NCBI RefSeq assembly: GCF_030551255.1
Contig: NZ_CP130630.1
Coordinates: 5,375,501-5,439,500 of the forward strand
DNA: 64,000 bases
Reading direction: 5' to 3'
Origin: Streptomyces sp. NL15-2K
GTDB taxonomy: Bacteria; Actinomycetota; Actinomycetes; Streptomycetales; Streptomycetaceae
The notes under the pieces were generated by a model, which had not been told where the DNA came from, did no database searches, and worked only from the letters and a program-made list of their open reading frames with translations. Shown piece by piece: positions 8,450 to 16,690 of the stretch. Within the stretch, counting starts at the first letter, position 1; the number at the start of each line of letters is the position of its first letter. The translations under genes and the position numbers were made by a program.

Positions 8450-8978
8450 GCGTCGCTCCCCTCGGTCGCCAGTGCGCCGGCATCCAGGCGGTGCACCACG
8501 TCCGCCGCGTCGGACACGGCCCGGTTGTGCGTCACGAGGACGACCGCCCGGCCCTCGTCCGCCAGTTCGCGGAACAGGGCGAGCAGTACCCGCTCTCTCC
8601 CCTCGTCGAGATTGCCGGTGGGCTCGTCCGCCAGCACCACGGGAGGATCGTTGATCAGGGCGCGCGCGAGCGCGACCCGCTGCTGCTCGCCGCCGGAGAG
8701 CTCGCCGGGGAGCTCGCCGGGGAGCTCGCCGGGGAGGTGCCGGGCCCGCTCGGCCAGGCCCACCCGGTCCAGAAGCCGGTGGGCGCGTTCCTCTCCTTGA
8801 GTACGGCGGCCGACGTACGGCAGCGCGACGTTGCGGAGGGCGGAGTGCTGCGGCAGCAGGTTGTAGTGCTGGAAGACGAAGCCGATCCGGCGGCGACGGA
8901 CGTCCGCAGCACGTCGACCCTTTTCCCTCTCAAGGAGTAGGACTTGCCCACGCCCTCGGCCCGCAACAACGCGCTCAC
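8446..8978 (-). pseudogene. Broken ABC ATPase lacking Walker A
   Basis: GTG 8978 with GGCGGAAG upstream starts LLRAEGVGKSYSLRGKRVDV in one frame. The gene resumes out of frame at RRRRIGFVFQHYNLLP and continues through LSGGEQQRVALARAL, VVLADEPTGNLDEG and VVLVTHNRAV. About 60 residues containing the Walker A loop are missing at the junction (about 8880-8920), so no functional ATPase can be made. A PGEL repeat lies just before the signature motif. Confidence 0.85.
8698..8733. repeat. 12-bp tandem repeat inside ABC signature
   Basis: Three perfect copies of GAGCTCGCCGGG encode PGELPGELPGEL on the minus strand immediately before SGGEQQR. Homologues usually have a single PGEL-like unit here. Confidence 0.85.
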
Positions 8979-9063
8979 CGCACTTCCGCCCTTTTTCCGT
9001 ACGTGCTCGTCCAAACGCCCCATGTGGTCTTGAGGTCACAGGCGGTGGTACGGCACACATGGC

Positions 9064-9116
9064 CGAGGCGGGGTTCCCGGAGCACGAACACTCCGGGAAT
9101 CCCGAACCCCGCCTCG
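9064..9116. terminator. Nested hairpin terminator of GH76 gene
   Basis: A 13-bp perfect outer stem (CGAGGCGGGGTTC and complement, 9064-9076 and 9104-9116) encloses a 7-bp inner stem (CCCGGAG/CTCCGGG). It begins 10 bp after the stop of the minus-strand GH76 gene. Confidence 0.8.
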
Positions 9117-9125
9117 TGGCCTCGG

Positions 9126-10268
9126 TCAGAGAACGGAGGTGAGCAGCGACACCGCCGACTCCTGACGCCCGATGCTCGCTTGGTCGAATGGTCCGGCCCA
9201 GCTCAGTCCGTACTGATGCGCGCTGTTCCGGCTGTTGGCGTACGCGGAGGAGGCCTGAGTGCGCAGGTAGCTCCGGTAGGGGTGTCCCGCCAGGACGCTG
9301 TCGAGTTCGCCGAGATCGCGCGCGAAGATGCCCTTGAAGGCCGCCTGGTCGGAGTTGCAGCCGCCCGCCGTCTGGCACGGCTCGGACAGGATTCCGTTCT
9401 GGGTGAGGGACGGGCCGGCGATCACCGCGTCGGCGATGGCGCGAGCGTCAGTGAGCAGGCTCTTGTCGCCGGTTGCCTTGTACAGCTCGGTGAGTCCGCC
9501 CAGGATCACTCCCTGGTTGTAGGTCCAGGTGGTGCCGCCGTTGTTGGCGCAGCCGCCGCTCTGGGTGTTCAGACCGTCGTTGACGAGGTGGTCGCCGTTG
9601 ATCATCCCGCTGCCCTTGAACCACTGCCATGCCTCGAGGGCGTGGGCCAGGTAGACCTTGTCGCCGGGAATCCGGTTGTGAAGGGACGCGGCGAGCTTGA
9701 TGTACAGCTCGATGCTGATCGCGTTCTTGTAGCTCTTGGCCGGGATGTCCCACCAGATGCCGCCGCCGCACGTGTCGTCCCAGTAGTCGCGCATGTATGC
9801 CTCGTCCAGCTTGGCGATGTCGAGGTACTGCTTGTCGCGGGTGAGGTCGAACATGCGGGTCATGGCCAGCGCCCACCAGCCGGTGTCGTCGGTGGAGTCG
9901 GCCCTGAACTCGCCTTCGCCCTCCGGCCACCACTCCAGGGGTGCTCGCTGGATGGCGATGGTGTTCTTGACCTCGGGCATGTACCGGCGCGACCCGGTCT
10001 TCGCCATGTAGTCCAGGAGCGCCTGGAGTGCGTTCCCCGACTGCCACCACGGCGACTCGGGTTGCCAGCGGCCGGTCTCCTCGTCGTAGAAACCCATCAT
10101 CGCGTCCACGGCCGCGCTGGCCCTGGTGCGAGCGGTGGTGGGGGCGATGGTGGGGGCGGCGGCCGGGGAAGCGGCCTGGGTCGGTACAGCGGTCACCAGC
10201 AGGGACAGAACCACACCGCAGGCGGTGGCACCCACGGTGGTCCACATTCTTCTGGGCCATCTGCGCAT
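9126..10268 (-). CDS. Secreted GH76 alpha-1,6-mannanase-like glycosidase
   Basis: The 380-residue exported protein has a signal peptide at residues 1-32 (MRRWPRR, hydrophobic core, TQA). The rest is the (alpha/alpha)6 GH76 domain: the catalytic Asp pair in STDDTGWWALAM (127-128), GGGIWWDIPAKSYKNAISIEL, and TWTYNQGVILGGLTELY. GH76 enzymes cut alpha-1,6-mannan backbones. ATG 10268 is preferred because AAGGAG lies 8 bases upstream and the signal peptide follows at once. The DeoR-type regulator lies directly upstream on the same strand, which fits sugar-dependent control. Confidence 0.92.
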   Translation of the reverse strand: MRRWPRRMWTTVGATACGVVLSLLVTAVPTQAASPAAAPTIAPTTARTRASAAVDAMMGFYDEETGRWQPESPWWQSGNALQALLDYMAKTGSRRYMPEVKNTIAIQRAPLEWWPEGEGEFRADSTDDTGWWALAMTRMFDLTRDKQYLDIAKLDEAYMRDYWDDTCGGGIWWDIPAKSYKNAISIELYIKLAASLHNRIPGDKVYLAHALEAWQWFKGSGMINGDHLVNDGLNTQSGGCANNGGTTWTYNQGVILGGLTELYKATGDKSLLTDARAIADAVIAGPSLTQNGILSEPCQTAGGCNSDQAAFKGIFARDLGELDSVLAGHPYRSYLRTQASSAYANSRNSAHQYGLSWAGPFDQASIGRQESAVSLLTSVL

Positions 10269-10359
10269 GTCCGGAACTCCTTGTGTAGAGGGGCTGCTCC
10301 TTGCGTGGGGGGTGGCCGTACGACGGTGCGGGTGCGGGCTGGGCTGGTGAGGTGATGTG

Positions 10360-10378
10360 GGGTGGGGAGGGGAGGGGA
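10360..10378 (+). other. G-quadruplex-forming sequence in GH76 leader
   Basis: Four runs of four G are separated by single bases (GGGGTGGGGAGGGGAGGGG), with two more GGGG runs just after. This is the tightest class of predicted intramolecular quadruplex. It lies about 90 bp upstream of the GH76 start, on the strand that is template for that gene. Confidence 0.6.
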
Positions 10379-10438
10379 GGACTGGGGCGGGGCGGTGGAT
10401 GTGAGCGGGTGGTGGCCGTTGCCAGGCCGTGGGACGGC

Positions 10439-11227
10439 CTACGCGGTGATCACCTTTCCGCCCGCCTGGCGGCAGAGGTCCAGCGTCCGGGGGTCGGCGC
10501 CGGCCGTGGTGACCAGCACATCGACGTCCGCGAGTGAGCACAGGCGCAGGCTGCCGGTGCCGGGGAACTTGGTCGCGGCGGCCACCAGCACGACACGGTC
10601 GGCGACCTCGATCATCGCCTGCTTGATGGGCGCCTCGATGGCCATGTCGTCGACGACATGGCCGCCGACGCGCACACCCGTGCAGCTCAGGAACAGCACG
10701 TCGGCGCTGATCTGCCGCAGGGCGGTCTCGGTGAGCGAACCGACCATGGACTGGTAGTTGCGGCGCAGTATGCCGCCGAGCATGACGAGCCGTACGGTGT
10801 CGTCGGTCCGCAGCTCGTCCAGCACGGCCACATTGCTGGTGATCACGGTGACCGGGCGGCCTCGCAGCCGACGGGCGATCAACGGGGTGCTGGTGCCGAT
10901 GTCCAGTACGACCACGCTGTCGTCCGCGACGAGCTCGGCGGCGCGGGCGGCCATGGCCTCCTTCAGCGCCATGTCGTGCGATGCCGCGACGTCGAACGGC
11001 TCCTCGCCCACGGCCACCTCCGCCGCGGCCCCGGCGCTCGTGCGCAGCGACAGGGCGGCGCCGCCGTAGGTCCGAATGAGCTCGCCGTCGCGGTCCAGCA
11101 GTGTCAGGTCGCGGCGGATGGTCGACTCGCTCACCTGGAGGCGGTCGGCCAGATCACGTACGGAAGCCACGCCTCCCGCCATCCGGAGTGACTTCACGAT
11201 CCTCGCGCGCCGCTTGCTCGATGACAC
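10439..11227 (-). CDS. DeoR-family transcriptional regulator
   Basis: The 262-residue protein has an N-terminal DeoR winged helix (RARIVKSLRMAGGVASVRDL, then VSESTIRRDLTLLDRDGELIRTYGGA) and a C-terminal DeoR sugar-phosphate sensor fold with DIGTSTPLIARRL, VITSNVAV and MLGG. Such regulators usually repress sugar catabolism genes. It lies upstream of the GH76 gene with a 170-bp gap and is its likely regulator. GTG 11227 puts the HTH at the usual distance from the start; an ATG at 11284 would add 19 unconserved residues. No strong ribosome site is visible for either. Confidence 0.88.
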   Translation of the reverse strand: MSSSKRRARIVKSLRMAGGVASVRDLADRLQVSESTIRRDLTLLDRDGELIRTYGGAALSLRTSAGAAAEVAVGEEPFDVAASHDMALKEAMAARAAELVADDSVVVLDIGTSTPLIARRLRGRPVTVITSNVAVLDELRTDDTVRLVMLGGILRRNYQSMVGSLTETALRQISADVLFLSCTGVRVGGHVVDDMAIEAPIKQAMIEVADRVVLVAAATKFPGTGSLRLCSLADVDVLVTTAGADPRTLDLCRQAGGKVITA

Positions 11228-11312
11228 GCACGGAAAGTAGCACCGCTTGACCGACTTCAACCATGCGAGACGAGAGTCGGTCACCTCGATGACCGATGTC
11301 CGTCATAGAGTC

Positions 11313-11375
11313 GCTCGTCTTGCTCGTCCTGCTCGTCCTGCTCGTCCTGCCCGTCCTGCCCGTCCTGCCCGTCCT
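11313..11375. repeat. 9-bp tandem repeat, 7 copies
   Basis: Seven units of GCTCGTCCT or GCCCGTCCT in a row (first unit one base different, last three with C for T) fill the space just 3' of the DUF2993 gene's stop. Confidence 0.9.
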
Positions 11376-11380
11376 AGACC

Positions 11381-12595
11381 TCAGCCGCCGAACGCCAACC
11401 CCTCCCCCACCAGCCGTACCTTGATCCCGTCCTCCTCCACCCGCACGTCCCGCAGCCGCAGCTCGCCCTCCGGCGGCTCCGGCAGCTGGAAGCCGAGGTT
11501 GAGCTGGTCGGCGAGGACCGGGCGAGTCAGCCGGGAGAGGGAGTCGAGGAGGGGCGTGTCGAAGCCGAGGCGGTCCAGGACCTCGGGGTGGGCCAGGGCC
11601 AGGTCGAGGAGGTTGACCCGCATGGCCTGGTGGACGAAGCGCGGGGTGCCGGTCAGCTCGGCGAGCCGGTCGTCGTTGTTCAGGGCCTCGCGGACCGTCG
11701 CCTCGGGCACCCCCATGCGCTGTACGACGGACGGCACCGCCAGCAGTGCCCGCGCCTTGCGGGTCTCGCGGGCGAGGTCGGCGGCCGACTTCGGCGTCAG
11801 GTGCAGGCCCTCCGAGGCGCGGACGCCGGGCCGGTACGTCGCCAGGTCCCCGATGTCCAGGCGCATTCCGCCGATCTGCGTCTCGATGCCCTGGTCGCCG
11901 TCGCGCCCGATGCGGACGTCGGCCCGCAGCCGCAGATCGTGCCCGGCGACCGGCAGCGTGCCGCGCGCCGAGACGCGGTCGCGGCCGGCGCTGGCGAACT
12001 TCACTTGGGACGCGCCGAGTTCACGGTTCATGTCGGCGAAGGACAGCAGGACGTCGCCGTGCAGCTCGGGCACGCGGGCGCCGCGTATGGAGGTCGGCCC
12101 GTCACCGTCGAGCCGTACGTCGTGTGCCGTCGCCGACACCGCGGCCAGCGTGACCCGGTCGGCCGCCACGTCGGGGACGGTCACCTTCACCGAGTCCAGG
12201 CGGCCGTCGACGAGTTGGGGCAGGAAGGGGAAGCCGCCGATCTCCACCTCGGGTGCCGCGGTGAGGTCCATGCGGTCCTTGAGGGCGTCCGCCGCGCGGT
12301 GCTCGGCGTAGAGCAGGGCCCAGCGGTCGGCGAGGGCGAGGAAGGCGGCGAGGACCACCAGGCCCACCACCGCCTTCAGCGCGAACGGCAGGGCGGAGAA
12401 GCGACGCCGACGGCGCCGGGTGCCCCGGCCGTGGTCCGGCGGGGCCCAGGGCTCGCCTTCTCCGGGTTCTCCGGGTTCATCCGGTTCTTCGGGTTCTTCG
12501 TGGAGGTAGTCCTCCAGCGGCCCGTCGTCCAGGTCTCCCAACTCTTCGTATGGGTTTGTGTAGCGATGCGTCACTATGTGGTGGGGGGTACGCAT
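11381..12595 (-). CDS. DUF2993 / LmeA-like membrane-anchored protein
   Basis: The 404-residue protein has an acidic Pro/Glu-rich cytoplasmic N terminus (EEPEEPDEPGEPGEGEP), an Arg cluster (TRRRRRRFS) and one membrane helix (ALKAVVGLVVLAAFLAL, about residues 72-88). A large exported domain follows with DUF2993 features (PEVEIGGFPFLPQLVDGRLD, VKVTVPDV). DUF2993/LmeA proteins bind phospholipids and in mycobacteria support cell-envelope lipoglycan synthesis. ATG 12595 is the annotated start; the site is weak and a GTG 21 bases inside is possible. Confidence 0.8.
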   Translation of the reverse strand: MRTPHHIVTHRYTNPYEELGDLDDGPLEDYLHEEPEEPDEPGEPGEGEPWAPPDHGRGTRRRRRRFSALPFALKAVVGLVVLAAFLALADRWALLYAEHRAADALKDRMDLTAAPEVEIGGFPFLPQLVDGRLDSVKVTVPDVAADRVTLAAVSATAHDVRLDGDGPTSIRGARVPELHGDVLLSFADMNRELGASQVKFASAGRDRVSARGTLPVAGHDLRLRADVRIGRDGDQGIETQIGGMRLDIGDLATYRPGVRASEGLHLTPKSAADLARETRKARALLAVPSVVQRMGVPEATVREALNNDDRLAELTGTPRFVHQAMRVNLLDLALAHPEVLDRLGFDTPLLDSLSRLTRPVLADQLNLGFQLPEPPEGELRLRDVRVEEDGIKVRLVGEGLAFGG

Positions 12596-12667
12596 CGATC
12601 CATCCGACCATGCGTACCGCCCCTGCCCGCAACCTCTACCGGAGGGATGCGACTCAGCTCACGATCG

Positions 12668-14494
12668 TCAGTTCACGACCGTGATCCGGTTCGTCACCGG
12701 CGGCACGATCGGGTTCGTCGCCGAGGAGTTGGCCATCAGGTACTTCTCCAGGGCGGCCAGATCGTCACCGCCGACCAGGTCGTTCGTGCCCTGGCCCAGC
12801 GTGGTGATGCCGTCGCCGCCGCCCGCGAGGAAGCTGTTCGTCGCGACGCGGTAGGTGGCGGAAGCGTCGATCGCCGCTCCGTTGAGCTTGACGGAGTCGG
12901 TGACCACCCGGTCGGCGCCCGTCTTCGTCATGTCCAGCGTGTACGTCAGACCGGTCGACGGCAGCAGGATCTTCGGCGCGGCCGTGTTCGAGCCGCTCAC
13001 CTGCTCCTTGAGGATCTGAATGATCTGAGCGCCCGTGAAGTCCTGGAGGTTCACGGTGTTGGAGAACGGCTGCACGGTGAAGCCCTCGGCGTACGTCACC
13101 ACGCCGTCGCCCTCGCTGCCCTTGGCCGCGTAGGTGAGGCCCGCCCGGACACCGCCCGGGTTCATCAGCGCGAGGTCGGTCTCGGGGTCCAGCTCCTTGC
13201 CGTACGCCAGTTGCGCGTCGGCGATCAGGTCGCCCATCGGCGACTCCGTCCCCGAGCTCGGTATGTCGGCGGAGATGTAGCCGATCGCGCGGTTGCCGAT
13301 GGGTGCCGCGAGGGTGTTCCACTTGCTGATCAGCTGGGTCATGTCGGGCGCCTTGGGGACGGTCCGGGTGACCACGTGGTTCGCGGACTGTACGGCCGTA
13401 CGGGCGATGTCACCCGTCCAGCGGTCGTACGTCAGCGTGGTGTCCGTGTAGAGGCGGCCGAAGGCCGCTGCCGAGGTGACCATGCGCGGCTTGCCCGCCG
13501 GGTCGTTGATGGTGCACACGTACGCCGAGTGGGTGTGGCCGGTGACCAGCGCGTCGACCTGCGGGGTGATGTTCTTGGCGATGTCGACGATCGGGCCGGA
13601 GATGCCGTCGCCCGCGCCCGGCGCGTCGCAGTCGTAGTTGTACGCCGACGAGGCCGGGGCCCCGCCCTCGTGGATGAGGGCGACGATGGACTTCACGCCC
13701 TGGCGCTGGAGCACCTTGGCGTACTTGTTGATCGTCTCGACCTCGTCCTTGAACTTCAGGCCCTTGACGCCCTCGGCGGAGACGACGCCCGGGGTGTCCT
13801 CCAGCGTCACGCCGATGAAGCCGACCTTGACGTCCTTCTTCTTCCACACCCAGTACGGCTTGAGGATCGGCTTGCCGGTCTTCTCGTCCAGGACGTTGGC
13901 GGCGAGGTAGGGGAAGTCCGCGCCCGCGAAGCCCTCTTCCGTGTAGCAGCCGTCGGTGGGGTGGCAGCCGCCGTTCTGCAGGCGGGCCAGCTCCCGGGCG
14001 CCCTCGTCGAACTCGTGGTTGCCGACGGACGTGACGTCCAGCTCCAGCTTGTTCAGCGCCTCGATGGTGGGCTCGTCGTGGAAGAGACCCGAGATCAGCG
14101 GGGAGGCGCCGACCATGTCGCCGCCGGCCGCGGTGATGGAGTACTTGTTGCCCTCCCGGGCGTTGCGCAGATGGGTGGCGAGGTACTCGACGCCACCGGC
14201 GTCGATGGTCTTCGTCGTCCCGTCCTCGTGCACCTCGGTGACCCGGCCGGAGGAACCGGACGGCGGCTCCAGGTTGCCGTGCAGGTCGTTGAAGGACAGC
14301 AGTTGTACGTCCTGGTAGCGGCCCGGCACGGGAGCGCCCGGCCTGCCCTTGGTCTCGCCCGCGGTCGCCGCCGTCGGCAGCGCGGCGGCCAGGGCGCCGA
14401 CCGTGGCGAGTCCGGCGGCCGCGACGAGGAGTCGGCGTGTACGACGTCTGCGGCGCACGGCGTCCGGTCTGCGCGGCTGGGATATGGCTGGCAT
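12668..14494 (-). CDS. Secreted 5'-nucleotidase (UshA/CpdB-type metallophosphoesterase)
   Basis: The 608-residue exported enzyme has a twin-Arg-rich leader (RRRRRTRRLL plus hydrophobic core ending TAATAG). The metallophosphoesterase domain has FNDLHGNLEP (68-77), GGDMVGAS, GNHEFDEG and GHTHSAYV, the metal ligands of this family. The C-terminal nucleotide-binding domain has NPGGVRAGL and AGGGDGIT. It releases phosphate from extracellular nucleotides, which fits the phosphate genes further along. ATG 14494 has AGGGGGG directly upstream. It is divergent from mshD. Confidence 0.92.
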   Translation of the reverse strand: MPAISQPRRPDAVRRRRRTRRLLVAAAGLATVGALAAALPTAATAGETKGRPGAPVPGRYQDVQLLSFNDLHGNLEPPSGSSGRVTEVHEDGTTKTIDAGGVEYLATHLRNAREGNKYSITAAGGDMVGASPLISGLFHDEPTIEALNKLELDVTSVGNHEFDEGARELARLQNGGCHPTDGCYTEEGFAGADFPYLAANVLDEKTGKPILKPYWVWKKKDVKVGFIGVTLEDTPGVVSAEGVKGLKFKDEVETINKYAKVLQRQGVKSIVALIHEGGAPASSAYNYDCDAPGAGDGISGPIVDIAKNITPQVDALVTGHTHSAYVCTINDPAGKPRMVTSAAAFGRLYTDTTLTYDRWTGDIARTAVQSANHVVTRTVPKAPDMTQLISKWNTLAAPIGNRAIGYISADIPSSGTESPMGDLIADAQLAYGKELDPETDLALMNPGGVRAGLTYAAKGSEGDGVVTYAEGFTVQPFSNTVNLQDFTGAQIIQILKEQVSGSNTAAPKILLPSTGLTYTLDMTKTGADRVVTDSVKLNGAAIDASATYRVATNSFLAGGGDGITTLGQGTNDLVGGDDLAALEKYLMANSSATNPIVPPVTNRITVVN

Positions 14495-14639
14495 ACGCCC
14501 CCCTGTGGGTCTGATGAGTCGGTGGCCCCGTCCGGCGCAGCCTAGGGTCAACGCGCGTAGCGCGACAGAGGGTTCGTGGTTACATCCTGGTTGCTTCTTT
14601 GCCGCCACTTTGCTGGGGCGGCCCCTTACTCTCGTACAC

Positions 14640-15566
14640 ATGACCAGCGACGACACCGGACGCCCCGGCATCTCCCGCTCGATCGAAACCCACTCCGGGC
14701 TCTCCCCGGAGCAGACCGAGGCCGTGCTCGATCTGCTCGCGGAGGGCGCCCGGAACGACGGGCAGCAGGCGGTGTCCGAACAGGGCCGGTTGCAGTTGCG
14801 CGGCGGCCCACGCGAGGGCGTGTCTCATTTGCTCCTGTACGTGGACGGCGAACTCGTCGGCTACGCCCAGTTGGAGGACACCGATCCGGTGGAGGCGCCG
14901 GCGGCGGAACTGGTCGTCCACCCCTCGCACCGGGGCCACGGCCACGGCCGCGCCCTCGGCTCGGCGCTCCTCGCCGCGTCCGGCAAGCGGCTGCGGGTGT
15001 GGGCGCACGGCGGCCACTCGGCGGCGCGGCACCTGGCGCAGGTCCTCGGACTCACCCTCTTCCGCGAACTGCGCCAGATGCGGCGGCCGTTGACGGGGAT
15101 GGACCTCCCCGACCCGGTCCTGCCCGAGGGCGTGACCGTACGGACCTTCGTCCCCGGCGCGGACGACGCGGCCTGGCTCGAGGCCAACGCGGCCGCCTTC
15201 GCCCACCATCCCGAACAGGGATCCTTGACCCAGCGGGACCTCGACGACCGCAAGGCCCAGCCGTGGTTCGACCCGGCGGGGTTCTTCCTGGCCGAGCGCG
15301 CGGGACAACTGATCGGCTTCCACTGGACCAAGGTCCACGCGGAGGAACGGCTGGGCGAGGTGTACGTGCTGGGCGTGCGCCCGGGGGCACAGGGCGGCGG
15401 GCTCGGCAAGGCCCTCACGACGATCGGGCTGCGGCACCTGGCGGGGCAGGGCATGCCGACGGCGATGCTGTACGTCGACGCCGACAACAAGGCGGCGGTG
15501 TCGGTGTACGAGCGGTTGGGGTTCGTCACGCATGAGACGGATCTGATGTACCGGACGGAGACGTGA
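14640..15566 (+). CDS. mshD: Mycothiol synthase MshD
   Basis: The 308-residue protein has two GNAT acetyltransferase domains in tandem. The N half has ELVVHPSHRGHGHGRALGSALL and the C half VYVLGVRPGAQGGGLGKALTTIGL, both acetyl-CoA loops. MshD acetylates the Cys-GlcN-Ins amine in the last step of mycothiol synthesis. The motif MRRPLTGMDLPDP between the domains and the ending YERLGFVTHETDLMY are typical of actinobacterial MshD. ATG 14640 gives the usual length although no good ribosome site is seen. The gene is next to a 5'-nucleotidase, as in S. coelicolor (from memory). Confidence 0.93.
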   Translation: MTSDDTGRPGISRSIETHSGLSPEQTEAVLDLLAEGARNDGQQAVSEQGRLQLRGGPREGVSHLLLYVDGELVGYAQLEDTDPVEAPAAELVVHPSHRGHGHGRALGSALLAASGKRLRVWAHGGHSAARHLAQVLGLTLFRELRQMRRPLTGMDLPDPVLPEGVTVRTFVPGADDAAWLEANAAAFAHHPEQGSLTQRDLDDRKAQPWFDPAGFFLAERAGQLIGFHWTKVHAEERLGEVYVLGVRPGAQGGGLGKALTTIGLRHLAGQGMPTAMLYVDADNKAAVSVYERLGFVTHETDLMYRTET

Positions 15567-15603
15567 CGCACCCGACGGAGACGTGAACACCGGACGGAGA
15601 CGG
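15552..15603. repeat. Imperfect tandem repeat around mshD stop
   Basis: Three copies of CGGACGGAGACGTGA or close variants (near 15552, 15572, 15591) span the last codons and TGA of mshD. The rest of the 256-bp gap to the next gene holds nothing else that I recognise. Confidence 0.75.
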
Positions 15604-15822
15604 ACGCTGCCGTGCTGACCGCCGCCGCGCGTCCAAGGCGCCCTGGAGCCTGCTGACTTCGCGGTCACCGACCGGATTCCGAGCCTCGATCAGGCGTCGG
15701 TCGGGTCCGGCCCTCTCATGGTTGGGCCGGTGACGGCTCATCCCCGGCCGGGCCCTCCCGGCGGCCCCGGCTTACCCGCGCCGGCGTCACCCGCGTCCTG
15801 GTGCGCCGCACCGCCGTTCTTG

Positions 15823-16527
15823 TCAGCCCGGCGTCGCCAGTCGTCTCCGACCGGCGCCGGGCCGTATTCGCCGCCTCCGCAACGGCTCCGGCCCGCACAC
15901 CCCCCACACCAGCAGCGCCGCCACCAGCACCGCCGCCCACCGCTGGTGCGCGGCCTCCCAGCGCGGGTCGCCGACCGGCACGAACAGCGTCCACCGGCCG
16001 GGCCACAGCAGCGGGGCGAGGACCGCGGTGGTCAGGACGCCGGCCGCCACGGACGGCCCCGGTTCGGGCTCGTCCGTGAGCCGTATGGCGGTGGCCGCGG
16101 CGGCCAGCGCGAGGGCGGCCGTCGCGGCGGCCTCCAGGGTGACGGCACCGATCGGGGGCCGTACCTCGCGCGGGACGAGGACCAGTGCGGCCGTCCACCA
16201 CAGCGCGGCCACCGGCGCGACCAGCGCGGCCCGCAGGCCCGTCCGTATCCAGCGCGGGGTCGTGACGGGTGTGGTGATGTGCCGGGCGGGGTCGTCCAGC
16301 AGGAACGCCAGGCCCAGCGCGAAGGCGAGGGCGGCGCCGCGGAGCAGGTTGAGGGCCATCCACGGGTCGGGCGGGATGGACAGCAGGCGCGGCAGGCCGA
16401 CGGTCAGGAGGCCTACGACCGCACCCGCGCCCAGCGCCCGCCAGGGCACCGTACGCGCCACGGCGGACACCAGCGCCCCGCTCACGCCCGGCACTCGTCG
16501 GTTCCCCTCAGCAACCCGGCCCTTCAT
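15823..16527 (-). CDS. Membrane protein, ABC-associated
   Basis: This 234-residue protein has about six hydrophobic segments (ALGAGAVVGLLTVGLPRLL, LLRGAALAFALGLAFLL, LVAPVAALWWTAALVLV and others) and no recognisable catalytic motif. It is last in a minus-strand operon of sigma factor, anti-sigma factor, ABC ATPase and ABC membrane protein, so it is probably a second membrane subunit. ATG 16527 has GAGGGGG upstream. Its 5' end and the sequence before it are duplicated as a direct repeat of about 97 bp. Confidence 0.75.
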   Translation of the reverse strand: MKGRVAEGNRRVPGVSGALVSAVARTVPWRALGAGAVVGLLTVGLPRLLSIPPDPWMALNLLRGAALAFALGLAFLLDDPARHITTPVTTPRWIRTGLRAALVAPVAALWWTAALVLVPREVRPPIGAVTLEAAATAALALAAAATAIRLTDEPEPGPSVAAGVLTTAVLAPLLWPGRWTLFVPVGDPRWEAAHQRWAAVLVAALLVWGVCGPEPLRRRRIRPGAGRRRLATPG

Positions 16528-16690
16528 CGCCGCACCCCCTCAAGCCCCACAATCCCGGCCGTCCTCCCCACACCCCGCTCACACCCACGCACTCGTCGAC
16601 CCCCACAACAACCCGGCCCTTCATCGCCGCACCCCTTCACACGCCACGCCCCCGGCCGTCCTCCCCACGCCGCCCTCATTCCGCACACTC
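16491..16690. repeat. 97-bp direct repeat duplicating a gene start
   Basis: The block GCACTCGTCG... CAACCCGGCCCTTCATCG ... CCGGCCGTCCTCCCCA is present at 16491-16588 and again at 16589-16685, with a partial third beginning in the 3' end of the upstream gene. The second copy repeats the ATG and first four codons (MKGR) of the gene starting at 16527. Confidence 0.8.

Noticed and set aside
11588..14545. 985-codon open frame on the plus strand opposite DUF2993 and 5'-nucleotidase genes
   Set aside because: It spans two real minus-strand genes and the gap between them; composition is that of reverse-complement coding DNA.
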